Shown: positions 47,501-56,601, numbered from the stretch's first letter. The stretch: 64,000 nt of DNA from a bacterium A37T11 (GCA_900109895.1 FOBR01000011.1:106053-170052), one strand, 5' to 3'. The notes: generated by a model from the sequence alone, not told the origin. Numbers and translations: made by a program.

Positions 47501-49596
47501 TTTAATTTAATGGTGTCAGCCATCAGATCAAGCTTCAGGGTAGGGTTGGTGCCTGCCAAATTGGCCTCGGCGTTTAGCTTAAAACTGATATTAGGGTCTT
47601 CGCTGCTGGCCTTGGCTGTTATTTGGCCACCACTGGCCTGCACATCCACCAGCACATTGCTATAGGTATAGCCCATTAACTGTCCGCTGATCAGTTGTGC
47701 CTTAGCCACCGCCACCGCTTTGGCCGGATCCAGGCTGCTGCCTTTCACATGGCCAGCAAAAGAAAACTTACCCAGGGTAGAGTCCATTTTCAAAAAGTGG
47801 CCCACATCAATATTCCGGATCGATACCGTAGCATCATATGTCGTATCCCTACCTGCCGCGTAAGTCGCATTTACATCGGCAGCCCCCATGGATGACAGCA
47901 AGTGCATATTGGTTTTAAACTGGTTTATGCCCCCATTAAAGGTGCCCTTTAGTGCCACTTGGGCAGGAATTTCAATGCTATCAGGCATAAGGCTTTTAGC
48001 CACCAGGCTATCTATATCCCGCTTACCCGTCCTGAATTCCGCCAAGTTCAGGTCCATAAATAAATGGTTTACGTTGGTATCTGGCAAACCCTTAATATGT
48101 GCCCGGGCATTTAAAAAAGTATTTACTCCTGTACTAACTGTCAATTTCGGGATGTCAAGGTCATCCACCCGGCCATTAATAATGCCATCTATCGCAAAGG
48201 TGCGGGTCAATAGCGGCTGCATAACCTTCATGGTATCCAAGCTTGGCACCAGCATAAACACATCCTGCATACCAAGCTTACTCTCTTTAATGGTCGCATT
48301 GATCACAATATCTTCCGGATGCTCTATAATACGATCGATTGAAGGATAATTAACCTTCATATAATTTCGGATCAAAGTATGCGGCGTTTCAGCATACAAC
48401 CGGTTCAAAATGGCGCCGTGGTTGGTATAAATAAAATCAGACTCCAGCCTATTCAACACAAAGCCACTTTTCTCCTTTGCGCTCAGATTCTTTAGGCTGC
48501 CGCAAATGGAATCAGCCGAATAATATAAGCTTTCCATGCGGGCGTTCTTCAGGTTTATGCCCATATGGAAATAGTCAACCCCTTTTTTTAAGATGGGCTG
48601 GTTAGCATCCTCATACACAAAGTCAGTACCGGATACTTGGATAGTTCCAGCCTTCACTTTCCAGTTGACCGGCTCACCCGAACTCTTACTGGTGTCCGAC
48701 TTAATAATCTGCCCAAAGGCCACCCGCGAGTCTGAACCTGCCAGTTCCACACTTTTAATATCCACCAATTCGCCGTTCAGGTCAAACTTATTGACTTCTC
48801 CAACCAGCTTGGTAACCTTAAAATGGGTATTCAGGGCCAGGGACTCATTCACATACCCAAAATCGATGTGCTGCAGGTTAATGTCTTTCAGCCCAATGTC
48901 GGGTAGCGCCGAAGTATCGGGTGTGGCTGTTTTGGCCGCAACGGCCACTGCCCATTGGTTAACGTTACCCTTAAAACCGTTGATGTTTATTTTTGGGAAA
49001 CCAAAGCGCATTTTGTCCAGATCAAACGTATCGATATACGTATCCAAATGCTGCAGGTTACCCACCACATGGATGCCCACCACATCATCATTATAGGAGA
49101 ATCTTACGCTATCCAAATTGATGTTTCCCAGGGCAAATGACATTGGTGTTGCTGCCGTATCCGGTTTTGAAGGTTCTTTTTCCCCACTAACAAATGCGTT
49201 TATGATGTAATCAAAGTTAAAAGCACTGTCAGGTAACCTGCGGCTGATGTGGGTAGTAATTCCTTTAAGCTCAATATCGCTGATCTCTACCTGGCTCTTA
49301 AGCAGTTTCAGCATGTTAATGTTTACCTTTATCTGTTCGCCTAACAATAAGGTGTCCTTTTGCTGGTCCTCAAAATAAACGCCCTGTAGCACCAACATCT
49401 TGGGGAAATCAATGGTCACATGCGCAATCCGTACAGGCGTTTTAATCTTATTTTCCAGGTACCCGGTTATTTCATGGACAACAAATTGCTGAACAGCCGG
49501 AATCCGGATGAGAATGACCACCACAATAAAGAGTCCGATAACGCTTCCGATTATCCAAAGAAAAGTTTTTAATGCAATCCTGCCCGCTTTTTTCAA
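44551..49596 (-). CDS. TamB-family translocation/assembly protein (1681 aa)
   Basis: The protein has an N-terminal membrane anchor (ALKTFLWIIGSVIGLFIVVV) and a very long beta-rich body, with repeated strands such as the GVYEVEQGNYNFSFNLIKKK segment, ending in the TamB C-terminal domain (about 1300-1640, with YTTGSQQNRTDLNVGVSKTL). AsmA-like TamB proteins bridge the envelope and move phospholipids or assist protein assembly. The stop overlaps the ATG of the TamA-like gene by 4 bp. It is the longest gene of the window. Confidence 0.88.
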   Translation of the reverse strand: MKKAGRIALKTFLWIIGSVIGLFIVVVILIRIPAVQQFVVHEITGYLENKIKTPVRIAHVTIDFPKMLVLQGVYFEDQQKDTLLLGEQIKVNINMLKLLKSQVEISDIELKGITTHISRRLPDSAFNFDYIINAFVSGEKEPSKPDTAATPMSFALGNINLDSVRFSYNDDVVGIHVVGNLQHLDTYIDTFDLDKMRFGFPKININGFKGNVNQWAVAVAAKTATPDTSALPDIGLKDINLQHIDFGYVNESLALNTHFKVTKLVGEVNKFDLNGELVDIKSVELAGSDSRVAFGQIIKSDTSKSSGEPVNWKVKAGTIQVSGTDFVYEDANQPILKKGVDYFHMGINLKNARMESLYYSADSICGSLKNLSAKEKSGFVLNRLESDFIYTNHGAILNRLYAETPHTLIRNYMKVNYPSIDRIIEHPEDIVINATIKESKLGMQDVFMLVPSLDTMKVMQPLLTRTFAIDGIINGRVDDLDIPKLTVSTGVNTFLNARAHIKGLPDTNVNHLFMDLNLAEFRTGKRDIDSLVAKSLMPDSIEIPAQVALKGTFNGGINQFKTNMHLLSSMGAADVNATYAAGRDTTYDATVSIRNIDVGHFLKMDSTLGKFSFAGHVKGSSLDPAKAVAVAKAQLISGQLMGYTYSNVLVDVQASGGQITAKASSEDPNISFKLNAEANLAGTNPTLKLDLMADTIKLKELKLTPDDIRYHGQLVADFSSANPDHLNGMLRVLNSSIFYNNAHYALDTLRLTAEAKDSTQRLIFDSEFLRAQMIGKYQLTALPLAFQDVIKTYYSPDTTHTGPVLKYAPQQFEFSAELIRSKTIQRLLPGLSEMQKVTLDGNFESTEKSINAKLLAPKIVYGGTIINDVGFDINTADSVLYYSAVINKMAISNLELNNTLLSGTAHDNLVDIGLWIKDKQDKEQYHLGSTLQFFPTYFKFGLRPDGLILNYDQWEVNKGNAIGYGKKGILTHAFYLKHDNQELSITSQDSVFNAPIKLTFKDFRIETFTKIIESDNLKIGGGINGDAIVSRLDTAPVFTSDINIHNFYFGTDTIGDIGLKVDDARENTYAADVSITGKGNNARLTGDYYSPPGSKATFNFDFDVKNLNMSTVEAFSLGYLRRSSGGIHGLLKLTGDVDAPRINGDLNFDKVNMNVAMLNATMRIDQQKITFDDTGLNFNRFTLTDSVGSRALLNGSIATTTYTDFDFDLTLRANNFQVVNSTKKDNNLFYGKLFLNSNLRVKGDMHHPVVDGSLKVNDKTDFAFIIPDDNPGMVEREGIVRFVDRSDTSHYDAYAKLDSLKQTEIIGLDLSVNLEIDKNAAFTIVVDQGTGDALYVKGSAQLTAGMDPSGAITMSGVYEVEQGNYNFSFNLIKKKFNFKKGSTITWAGDPFSAQLDITALYNIQTTPIDLVQNQVGNNSSVFKQRIPFVVDLNIRGEMMKPELSFDIELNSDNASVSQDVSSTVDTKLTQLRQDPSEMNKQVFALIVLGRFIAENPFASSAGGGGAESMARGQLSQFLSDQLNRLAADLIAGVQLNFDLQSTDDYTTGSQQNRTDLNVGVSKTLLDDRLKVTVGSNFELEGPTRPGAQTTNIAGDISVEYQLSRDGRYVMRAYRKNQYQVTLQGQFVETGIGFIINMDYDVFKELFMNASKRQERDRQRQLDRERLRDSIRTDSAKGGMIK

Positions 49597-49914
49597 GTGA
49601 ATACGTAGTTTTCTTTGTTAAATTCCGATTCAGCTATTTGCCTACAAATATCCATCCTAAATATGGTTTTCCCAAAAATCATGCTATTATAATTGCTCAA
49701 ATTTTATTGAACAGAATTTTGAGCCCCAAAACAGTACATACACACACCGCAATCAAAAGGTTTATAAATTTAAATTTTTGGCTGAAATGAATAAAATAAG
49801 TGCTTTCTTACTAATATTTCCAGTTTTATTTTCACAATTTCGAAGATTATTTTTAGTTTTAGTCGCTCAATTGAGTCTCAAAAACAATTTATAAACACAA
49901 AAATTATAGAATCT
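49597..49914. other. Divergent intergenic region between tamB and the MFS gene
   Basis: This 318-bp AT-rich stretch must hold the promoters of both tamB and the MFS transporter. It contains a perfect 10-bp palindrome CTCAATTGAG at 49866-49875, 40 bp before the MFS start codon, that could be an operator. I see no complete promoter at the expected spacing and no gene. Confidence 0.4.
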
Positions 49915-51339
49915 ATGCAGCATGATCCTGCTTCAACCCCGGTGGTTGACAAAAAGACCTTATGGAAGGTGATCGGGGCATCTTCCTTAGGCACACTCAT
50001 TGAATGGTATGATTTTTATATCTTCGGCAGTTTAGCCATTATTATCTCTACCAAATTTTTCCCGGCAGATAATCCCACGGCCGCATTCTTATCTACCTTG
50101 GCCACCTTTGCAGCCGGCTTTGTGGTAAGGCCATTTGGAGCTTTGTTTTTTGGGCGATTGGGTGACATGATCGGGAGAAAATATACATTTATGGTGACGC
50201 TTTTGATAATGGGGTTATCTACTTTTGCCATTGGCCTCATTCCTGGTTACCAAACCATCGGTTTCTTTGCACCGTTACTGGTGCTGATATTACGCCTGCT
50301 GCAAGGCCTGGCCTTAGGCGGTGAATATGGCGGGGCAGCCACCTATGTTGCTGAATATTCAGAACCCAATAAGCGTGGCTTACGCACTTCATGGATCCAA
50401 ACAACGGCTACCTTTGGGCTGTTCATATCGCTAATCGTCATCATGGTCACCAAAAAATCCATGAGTCCTGAAGCCTTTGGCGAATGGGGGTGGCGCGTAC
50501 CTTTTCTATTATCATCCATTATGGTCATCGTATCTTACTTTATACGCAGAAACATGGACGAATCGCCCTTATTTAAAAAAGCCAAAGCCGCAGGAACCAC
50601 CAGTAGTAATCCGCTAAAAGAATCGTTTGGCAAAAAATATAATTTCAAATTTGTATTGTTGGCACTTTTTGGGGCTGCCATGGGGCAAGGTGTGGTTTGG
50701 TATACCGGCCAGTTTTATGCGTTATCATACCTCCAGAGCGTCTGTAAAGTTGATTTTGACCAAACAAACTACATCATTGGTGCCGCATTGCTTGCAGGCA
50801 CCGGCTTTTTTGTAGTATTTGGATGGCTTTCTGACAAGATTGGCCGTAAACCCGTTATGCTAGCTGGTATGCTGCTGGCCATTGTTTTTTACCGGCCTAT
50901 TTTTGATCAAATCTTCCAAATATGTCAACAAAGCCGGGCGCAGCAGGCCCTAGCTTTAACAGATACCGTCCAGCTAGCCTTACCGGATATCGGTAAGATC
51001 ATTGTGTTAGCCTTTTTATTGGTCTTGTTTGTTACCATGGTTTACGGGCCCATTGCCGCATTTCTTGTGGAAATGTTTCCTGTCAAGATCAGGTATACCT
51101 CCATGTCATTACCCTACCACATTGGCAATGGTATTTTCGGCGGTCTGTTGCCAGCCATTGCCACTTACCTGGTAACCAAAGCCCAAACCGCCAATCAGGT
51201 CGCCGTAATCGCCGGGCAATCCATTTCTTTTGATAAACCCCACCTGCAAGGTCTGTGGTACCCCATCATCCTTGCCTCAGTAAGTTTTATCATCGGCTTA
51301 TTATACATAAAAAATAAGGATCTGCAATTTCAGGAGTAA
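49915..51339 (+). CDS. MFS transporter, metabolite:H+ symporter type
   Basis: The 474-residue protein has about 12 helices with features of the MHS subfamily: VIGASSLGTLIEWYDFYIFG at the start, FGALFFGRLGDMIGRKYTF (loop 2-3 motif), GLALGGEYGGAATYVAEYSE and the late LSDKIGRKPVML. Substrates of this group include citrate, ketoglutarate, proline, betaine and shikimate. It is followed by a 73-residue membrane protein (10 bp) and by acs (17 bp), so a small carboxylate such as acetate or propionate is possible. Confidence 0.88.
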   Translation: MQHDPASTPVVDKKTLWKVIGASSLGTLIEWYDFYIFGSLAIIISTKFFPADNPTAAFLSTLATFAAGFVVRPFGALFFGRLGDMIGRKYTFMVTLLIMGLSTFAIGLIPGYQTIGFFAPLLVLILRLLQGLALGGEYGGAATYVAEYSEPNKRGLRTSWIQTTATFGLFISLIVIMVTKKSMSPEAFGEWGWRVPFLLSSIMVIVSYFIRRNMDESPLFKKAKAAGTTSSNPLKESFGKKYNFKFVLLALFGAAMGQGVVWYTGQFYALSYLQSVCKVDFDQTNYIIGAALLAGTGFFVVFGWLSDKIGRKPVMLAGMLLAIVFYRPIFDQIFQICQQSRAQQALALTDTVQLALPDIGKIIVLAFLLVLFVTMVYGPIAAFLVEMFPVKIRYTSMSLPYHIGNGIFGGLLPAIATYLVTKAQTANQVAVIAGQSISFDKPHLQGLWYPIILASVSFIIGLLYIKNKDLQFQE

Positions 51340-51349
51340 AGAAAACGTT

Positions 51350-51571
51350 ATGAACAAGATAAAGAGAGCAATGGGCATTGTGTGGATATTGGCGGGGATC
51401 GCTGCAGGCTATTATTTATTGGTTAGCCAAGCCATTCCGCAATTCGCCAGCGGGAAGCCGGAAGATACTGTACCGGCCATTATTTATACATTTATTCTCA
51501 CCCCCATCATTTCCGGCGGTTTGCTGGTTTTTGGCATTTATGCGCTTCAGGGTGAATATGATGAAAACTAA
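51350..51571 (+). CDS. Small membrane protein (73 aa) between MFS and acs genes
   Basis: The protein has two helices (IVWILAGIAAGYYLLV and a second near residues 45-63) and ends YALQGEYDEN. Small proteins of this shape are encoded next to MFS transporters in many Bacteroidota; I believe this is the DUF6814 family, though from memory. It lies 10 bp after the transporter gene and 17 bp before acs, so it is probably a partner or regulator of the transporter. Confidence 0.75.
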   Translation: MNKIKRAMGIVWILAGIAAGYYLLVSQAIPQFASGKPEDTVPAIIYTFILTPIISGGLLVFGIYALQGEYDEN

Positions 51572-51588
51572 ACGAAAGAATATATAAC

Positions 51589-53517
51589 ATGGAATTACAG
51601 GATAAAACCTTTGAAGACTATCAGAAAACCTATCAGCACAGTGTTGATAAGCCCGAAGAGTTTTGGGCAGGGATCGCAGAAAACTTTTATTGGCGTCGCA
51701 AGTGGAACAACGTACTTAGCTGGAATTTTAAAGAACCCGCCATTAAATGGTTTGAAGGGGCCAAAGTAAATATTACCGAAAACTGCCTGGACCGGCACAT
51801 TTATAACCTGGGTGATAAGCCAGCCATCATCTGGGAACCCAATGACCCGAATGAAGCCTATCGGGTACTTAGTTACAAGCAACTCCTGGGCAAAGTAGAA
51901 CAGTTTGCCAACGTATTGAAAAATAACGGCATCCATAAGGGTGACCGCGTGTGCCTATACCTACCCATGGTGCCGGAGCTGGCCATCGCTGTACTGGCCT
52001 GTGCACGCATTGGTGCCATCCATTCCGTTGTATTCGGAGGCTTTTCGGCACAATCTATCGCAGACCGCATCAACGATGCCACCTGCAAGTTGGTCATTAC
52101 CGCCGATGGGGGATTTCGCGGTACTAAAACCATTGATCTTAAAAACATCGTAGACGATGCCCTGGTACAGTGCAAGTCGGTAGAGCGGGTTATCGTACTC
52201 ACACGTACCCGCACGCCCGTCGCCATGTTAAAAGGAAGAGACGTTTGGTGGGAAGACGAGATCAAAAAAGTAGAAACACAAGGCAACCCGGCCTACCCGG
52301 CCGAAGAAATGGATGCCGAAGACACCCTGTTTATCTTGTATACCTCCGGTTCAACCGGCAAGCCCAAGGGAGTGGTTCACACCACCGGAGGGTACATGGT
52401 CTATACCGGTTATACCTTTAGCAACGCGTTTCAGTACCAACCAGGGGAAGTCTATTTTTGCACAGCAGACATCGGCTGGATCACTGGGCATTCCTACATC
52501 ATCTATGGCCCCTTATCTCAGGGAGCCACCTCTCTGATGTTTGAAGGGGTACCCAGCTGGCCAGATTCCGGAAGGCTATGGGATATCGTAGCCAAACACC
52601 GGGTTAACATTATCTATACCGCTCCCACCGCCATCCGGTCGCTCATGGCAGCCGGCGATGAATACGTTGAAGGCAAAGACCTAAGTAGCATTACTAAGCT
52701 AGGCTCAGTTGGAGAACCGCTCAATGAAGAAGCCTGGCACTGGTTTGACGAGAAAATAGGCAAGGGGAAAGCCCCCATTGTCGATACCTATTGGCAAACG
52801 GAGACAGGTGGATTTTTGATCTCACCCATCGCCGGGGTAACGCCTACAAAACCAGGCTATGCCCTCCTGCCGCTTCCCGGTGTGCAACCCATTTTAGTTG
52901 ATGAACAGGGCGCTGAAATAACCGGAAATGGCGTAAGCGGCAACCTTTGTATCAAATTTCCGTGGCCAGGTATGTTGCGTACCACCTGGGGAGACCATGA
53001 ACGCTGCCGGCAAACGTACTTCTCCACGTATGAAAACCTGTATTTCACTGGCGACGGATGTCTGCGGGATGAAAGCGGCTATTACCGCATTACCGGTCGC
53101 GTGGATGACGTGCTGAACGTATCAGGCCACCGCATTGGCACTGCTGAAGTAGAAAACGCCATTAATATGCACAGTGACGTGGTAGAATCGGCCGTTGTAG
53201 GCTACCCGCATCCGGTCAAAGGTCAGGGTATCTATGCCTTTGTAGTATCTGGTGAGCATCACCAAATTGATACTGAGTTAGCGCGGCAGGACATCAATAA
53301 GACCGTAGCCCGCATCATCGGTGCCATTGCCAAACCCGATAAAATCCAATTTGTAAGTGGCCTTCCCAAAACACGCTCAGGCAAGATCATGCGCCGTATC
53401 CTGCGCAAGATTGCTGAAGGGGACACCAGCAATTTGGGAGATACCAGTACCTTACTTGATCCGGAAGTGGTTAACGAAATCAAAGCGGGTGCATTAACGG
53501 GCGAAAAAACAAGTTAA
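51589..53517 (+). CDS. acs: Acetate-CoA ligase
   Basis: Acs activates acetate to acetyl-CoA by an acetyl-adenylate. The 642-residue protein has the AMP-binding signature LYTSGSTGKPKGVVHTTGG (P-loop-like), TYWQTETGGFLISP, and the C-terminal VSGHRIGTAEVENA and TRSGKIMRRILRKI, whose lysine is the acetylation-controlled catalytic residue. Length fits the family. It is the third gene of the MFS operon, and a small membrane protein gene follows 4 bp later. Confidence 0.95.
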   Translation: MELQDKTFEDYQKTYQHSVDKPEEFWAGIAENFYWRRKWNNVLSWNFKEPAIKWFEGAKVNITENCLDRHIYNLGDKPAIIWEPNDPNEAYRVLSYKQLLGKVEQFANVLKNNGIHKGDRVCLYLPMVPELAIAVLACARIGAIHSVVFGGFSAQSIADRINDATCKLVITADGGFRGTKTIDLKNIVDDALVQCKSVERVIVLTRTRTPVAMLKGRDVWWEDEIKKVETQGNPAYPAEEMDAEDTLFILYTSGSTGKPKGVVHTTGGYMVYTGYTFSNAFQYQPGEVYFCTADIGWITGHSYIIYGPLSQGATSLMFEGVPSWPDSGRLWDIVAKHRVNIIYTAPTAIRSLMAAGDEYVEGKDLSSITKLGSVGEPLNEEAWHWFDEKIGKGKAPIVDTYWQTETGGFLISPIAGVTPTKPGYALLPLPGVQPILVDEQGAEITGNGVSGNLCIKFPWPGMLRTTWGDHERCRQTYFSTYENLYFTGDGCLRDESGYYRITGRVDDVLNVSGHRIGTAEVENAINMHSDVVESAVVGYPHPVKGQGIYAFVVSGEHHQIDTELARQDINKTVARIIGAIAKPDKIQFVSGLPKTRSGKIMRRILRKIAEGDTSNLGDTSTLLDPEVVNEIKAGALTGEKTS

Positions 53518-53521
53518 ACAC

Positions 53522-53782
53522 ATGCATATGCCTCCATTTATTAAAGGATTGCTGTTAGGTACTATTGCTCCAGTGCTTGCTTATGTACTTACATCCATCT
53601 TTCGGGCGCATCTGTCCAAGCCCTTTGTTCTTTACGCGATCGCCGCCCTAGTTAACCTATTAATGCTGCGTTATTTTTACCAGCGACAACAGGAGCAACC
53701 TGCCAGGGGAGTTATGTTGCTCACCTTTATTGGCGCTATGGTTATCTTATTTACACATTTTGGACTATGGACTACTACCTGA
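53522..53782 (+). CDS. Small membrane protein (86 aa) upstream of lpxB
   Basis: Three hydrophobic helices are visible (about 7-27, 35-55 and 65-80). I do not recognise the family. An alternative ATG at 53528 omits two residues. The gene starts 4 bp after acs and overlaps lpxB by 16 bp, so it is translated in coupling with lpxB. Confidence 0.65.
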   Translation: MHMPPFIKGLLLGTIAPVLAYVLTSIFRAHLSKPFVLYAIAALVNLLMLRYFYQRQQEQPARGVMLLTFIGAMVILFTHFGLWTTT

Positions 53783-54885
53783 TTGCCGGCGAAACCTCAG
53801 GCGACCTGCACGGCGCCAATCTGATCAGGGCCCTGAAGCAGGCAGATAACAGGGCTCGTTTCCGTATTGTAGGAGGTGATCGAATGCAACAGGAAAGCGG
53901 CGAACAAGCCGTTTTACACACCTCAAAAATGGCTTTTATGGGGTTTGTGGAGGTCGTGGCCAATCTAAGGACCATTTTTCGAAACCTGAAACAAGTAAAG
54001 GACGATCTCTTGGCCAACCGACCACATGCCCTCATCCTGATTGATTTTCCAGGATTTAATCTCAGTGTGGCCGATTTTGCCAAAGATGAGCACATACCGG
54101 TTTTTTATTACATTTCTCCCAAAGTTTGGGCCTGGAACCAGCGGCGCGTACTCCGTATCAAAAGGGTCGTAGATCACCTGTTTTGCATCCTACCATTTGA
54201 AGTAGATTTTTACAACACCTGGGGTATGCAGGTAGACTATGTCGGCAACCCGTTAATGGATGCCGTCAGCGGTTACACCTATAACCCTGAATTTTTGAAA
54301 GAACAAGGGCTAGAAGGTAAACCCATCCTTGCCCTGCTTCCCGGCAGCCGAAAAATGGAAATCAGCAAATTGTTGCCCGAAATGGCCCGCCTTGCGCGCA
54401 TGTTTCCCGGTCACCATACCGTCATTGCAGGAGCACCAAATTTTACCGCCAAAGATTACCAGAAATACCTGCGCGGAGAGCATATTCCTATCGTTTTCAA
54501 TGCCACCTATGACCTGCTCAAACACGCATCAGCCGCAGTGGTGGCCAGCGGCACTGCCACCCTTGAAACCGCATTGCTAAATGTACCGCAGGTGGTAGTG
54601 TACAAAGCAAATGCCATGAGCATCGCTATTGCACGCCTGCTTATCAAAATCCGCTTCATTTCCCTCGTAAATCTGATCATGGATACAGCAGTGGTCAAAG
54701 AATTGATTCAGAAGGAATGCACTACAGATACCATAGCCGATGAGATTGATCTGTTACTAAATGACAAAACCTATCGCATCAACATGTTGCAGCAGTATGA
54801 AGAGCTGGCTGTAAGGGTAGGTGGTCCTGGCGCTTCTGAACGGACTGCCGCATATATCATATCCTATCTCAAATCCGGAAAATAA
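53767..54885 (+). CDS. lpxB: Lipid-A-disaccharide synthase
   Basis: LpxB joins UDP-diacylglucosamine to lipid X to form the lipid A disaccharide. The 372-residue glycosyltransferase has YLIAGETSGDLHGANLIRAL, HTSKMAFMGFVEV, LIDFPGFNLSVADF, YISPKVWAWNQRR and LLPGSRKMEISKLLP, plus the late ASGTATLETALLNVPQVVVY. Its start codon lies inside the end of the small membrane protein gene (16-bp overlap). The genes lpxA, lpxC and lpxD are not in the window. Confidence 0.96.
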   Translation: MDYYLIAGETSGDLHGANLIRALKQADNRARFRIVGGDRMQQESGEQAVLHTSKMAFMGFVEVVANLRTIFRNLKQVKDDLLANRPHALILIDFPGFNLSVADFAKDEHIPVFYYISPKVWAWNQRRVLRIKRVVDHLFCILPFEVDFYNTWGMQVDYVGNPLMDAVSGYTYNPEFLKEQGLEGKPILALLPGSRKMEISKLLPEMARLARMFPGHHTVIAGAPNFTAKDYQKYLRGEHIPIVFNATYDLLKHASAAVVASGTATLETALLNVPQVVVYKANAMSIAIARLLIKIRFISLVNLIMDTAVVKELIQKECTTDTIADEIDLLLNDKTYRINMLQQYEELAVRVGGPGASERTAAYIISYLKSGK

Positions 54886-54916
54886 TTTACTGGCAAAAAC
54901 AAGAATCTTTTAAAAC

Positions 54917-54947
54917 TTGCTCAAATAAATGTTTTGACGTATATTTG
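54917..54947 (+). promoter_or_regulatory. Predicted promoter upstream of a short hairpin RNA
   Basis: TTG at 54917-54919, C at 54920, a 19-nt spacer (54921-54939) and TATATTTG (54940-54947) are the best match to the Bacteroidota consensus in the window. Transcription would begin near 54953. Confidence 0.6.
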
Positions 54948-54951
54948 CACC

Positions 54952-55019
54952 GCCCTCTCATAGGGCTGTTTTTCATAGGTAGATGTATGGCCGGATAGTA
55001 ATATCCGGCCTATTTTTTT
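54952..55019 (+). ncRNA. Candidate short RNA or leader attenuator before the antiporter gene
   Basis: Two hairpins lie after the promoter: GCCCT-ctcat-AGGGC (54952-54966), and GGCCGGATA/TATCCGGCC (54989-55010) with a run of seven T residues (55013-55019), a typical rho-independent terminator. The RNA would be about 66 nt. The antiporter start codon (55076) lies 57 nt after the terminator. It may be a free small RNA or a regulated leader of the antiporter gene. Confidence 0.45.
54989..55019 (+). terminator. Rho-independent terminator between lpxB and the antiporter gene
   Basis: GGCCGGATA (54989-54997) and TATCCGGCC (55002-55010) form a 9-bp stem with a 4-nt loop, followed by TATTTTTTT. Confidence 0.8.
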
Positions 55020-55075
55020 AAATCTATTACAAGATCTTATTTCAAACTTTTTACACAAGCGGATGTTTTTAGCAC

Positions 55076-56326
55076 ATGGAACACTATTTACTAATCATCC
55101 TAATCATTGGTTTTGCCATGTTGGGAATGGCCTGGATGCCCGTGTTTACAAAAAGAACCGGCATATCCTATTCCATAATATATACATTGATTGGTGTGGG
55201 GCTTTACTTTTTGCTTCCAAAATCAGTCCCGCTCATAGATCCTTTTACAGATAACAACCTGACGCTTCATTTTTCAGAAATACTGGTCATCATCTCCATT
55301 ATGGGCTCGGGTATTAAAATAGACCGCCACTTTTCCTTCCGAACCTGGCAGTTGCCCATCAGGCTAATATCCATTACGATGATATTAAGTATTGGCATGG
55401 CATTTTTGCTTGGTTATTATTTTCTGGGACTAGCCCTTCCTTCAGCCCTGCTGCTTGCATCGTTGCTTGCCCCCACAGATCCGGTGCTTGCTGCCGATAT
55501 CCAGGTGGGCCCGCCCAATACGGGTCGCAAATTTAACGTTAAATTTGCCTTAACGGCAGAATCGGGCCTGAATGACGGCTTTGCATTCCCATTTGTCTGG
55601 TTGGCAATTGCTATTGCCATTACCAGCACCGCCAGCCATCCAGCAGGCCTGCTCCATTGGTTTCTCTACGATGTAATTTATAAATTTGCGGCAGGCCTGC
55701 TTATTGGTTTCTTAACAGGCCGGCTGTCAGGATGGCTGTTGTTCCGTTTTTCAAAACAGCAGGACGTTATCGGTTTGAATGCCGGGTTCGTTGCATTTTC
55801 ACTGTGCCTAATCGTTTATGGCATCTGTGAACTATTTCATGGCTACGGCTTTGTAAGTGTATTTATCCTTGCCATCACCTTACGCCATTATAATAAAGAG
55901 CACGAATACCATCAATACCTGTCATCCTTTACAGAGCAGATAGAAAAAATGCTTATCGCCGTCTTCCTGCTATACTTTGGATCGGTCATAGCCGGGGGAG
56001 CTTTGCAACCGCTTACCTGGCAAATGATGCTGTTTTCGTTGCTGTTTATATTTGCCATCCGGCCTATCACAGGCCTTATTGGCCTCCAGGCAACCAGCCT
56101 CCACCGCATTGAAAAAGCGGGCATCTCTTTTTTTGGCATACGCGGCGTGGGGTCGGTATACTATTTAGCATTTGCGCTCAAAGAAACCGCATTTCCGGCA
56201 GCGAGGGAAATTTGGGCCATTACCTGCTTTACTATCCTAATATCCATTGTTATTCACGGGCTTTCTGCCACTAAAAGTATGAATTTCCTGGAAAAGCGAT
56301 TTTCAGGAAAAGTTCGTGTTCGTTAA
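55076..56326 (+). CDS. Cation/proton antiporter (CPA1/NhaP type)
   Basis: The 416-residue membrane protein has about 12-13 helices and the antiporter signatures LLASLLAPTDPVLAADIQVG (containing the TDP motif) and FALTAESGLNDGFAFPFVW (with the ND pair of the ion site). It should exchange Na+ or K+ for protons. It has no cytosolic TrkA-type domain. It is the first gene after the candidate RNA and is followed by 275 bp of non-coding DNA. Confidence 0.9.
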   Translation: MEHYLLIILIIGFAMLGMAWMPVFTKRTGISYSIIYTLIGVGLYFLLPKSVPLIDPFTDNNLTLHFSEILVIISIMGSGIKIDRHFSFRTWQLPIRLISITMILSIGMAFLLGYYFLGLALPSALLLASLLAPTDPVLAADIQVGPPNTGRKFNVKFALTAESGLNDGFAFPFVWLAIAIAITSTASHPAGLLHWFLYDVIYKFAAGLLIGFLTGRLSGWLLFRFSKQQDVIGLNAGFVAFSLCLIVYGICELFHGYGFVSVFILAITLRHYNKEHEYHQYLSSFTEQIEKMLIAVFLLYFGSVIAGGALQPLTWQMMLFSLLFIFAIRPITGLIGLQATSLHRIEKAGISFFGIRGVGSVYYLAFALKETAFPAAREIWAITCFTILISIVIHGLSATKSMNFLEKRFSGKVRVR

Positions 56327-56494
56327 AGTATTTACTCATCTCATCATACCTTTCACGCATTTAAATACATTCTACAATCATTATTTAAAAATACTTTCAT
56401 ACAAGTATATAAGTTTGTATAAATGCTATTGAAACGCATTACTTCGGCATACTTAACTTTCAATAAACTAAAGCAGAAGCTAAAATTGGTAACA

Positions 56495-56511
56495 ACTAAA
56501 CATAGTTTAGT
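56495..56511. repeat. Short palindrome upstream of the LytTR gene
   Basis: ACTAAAC-ata-GTTTAGT is a perfect 7-bp inverted repeat with a 3-nt spacer, 91 bp upstream of the LytTR start codon (56602). It could be an operator for this or another regulator, but it may be chance in an AT-rich gap. Confidence 0.3.
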
Positions 56512-56601
56512 GGAATATGCCTAATATATTGTAAATTGTACTCGAATGCAAGAAGTAATGAAAACGAATAAATTAAACAAAAATTAACTAAAAAACATAT
56601 A

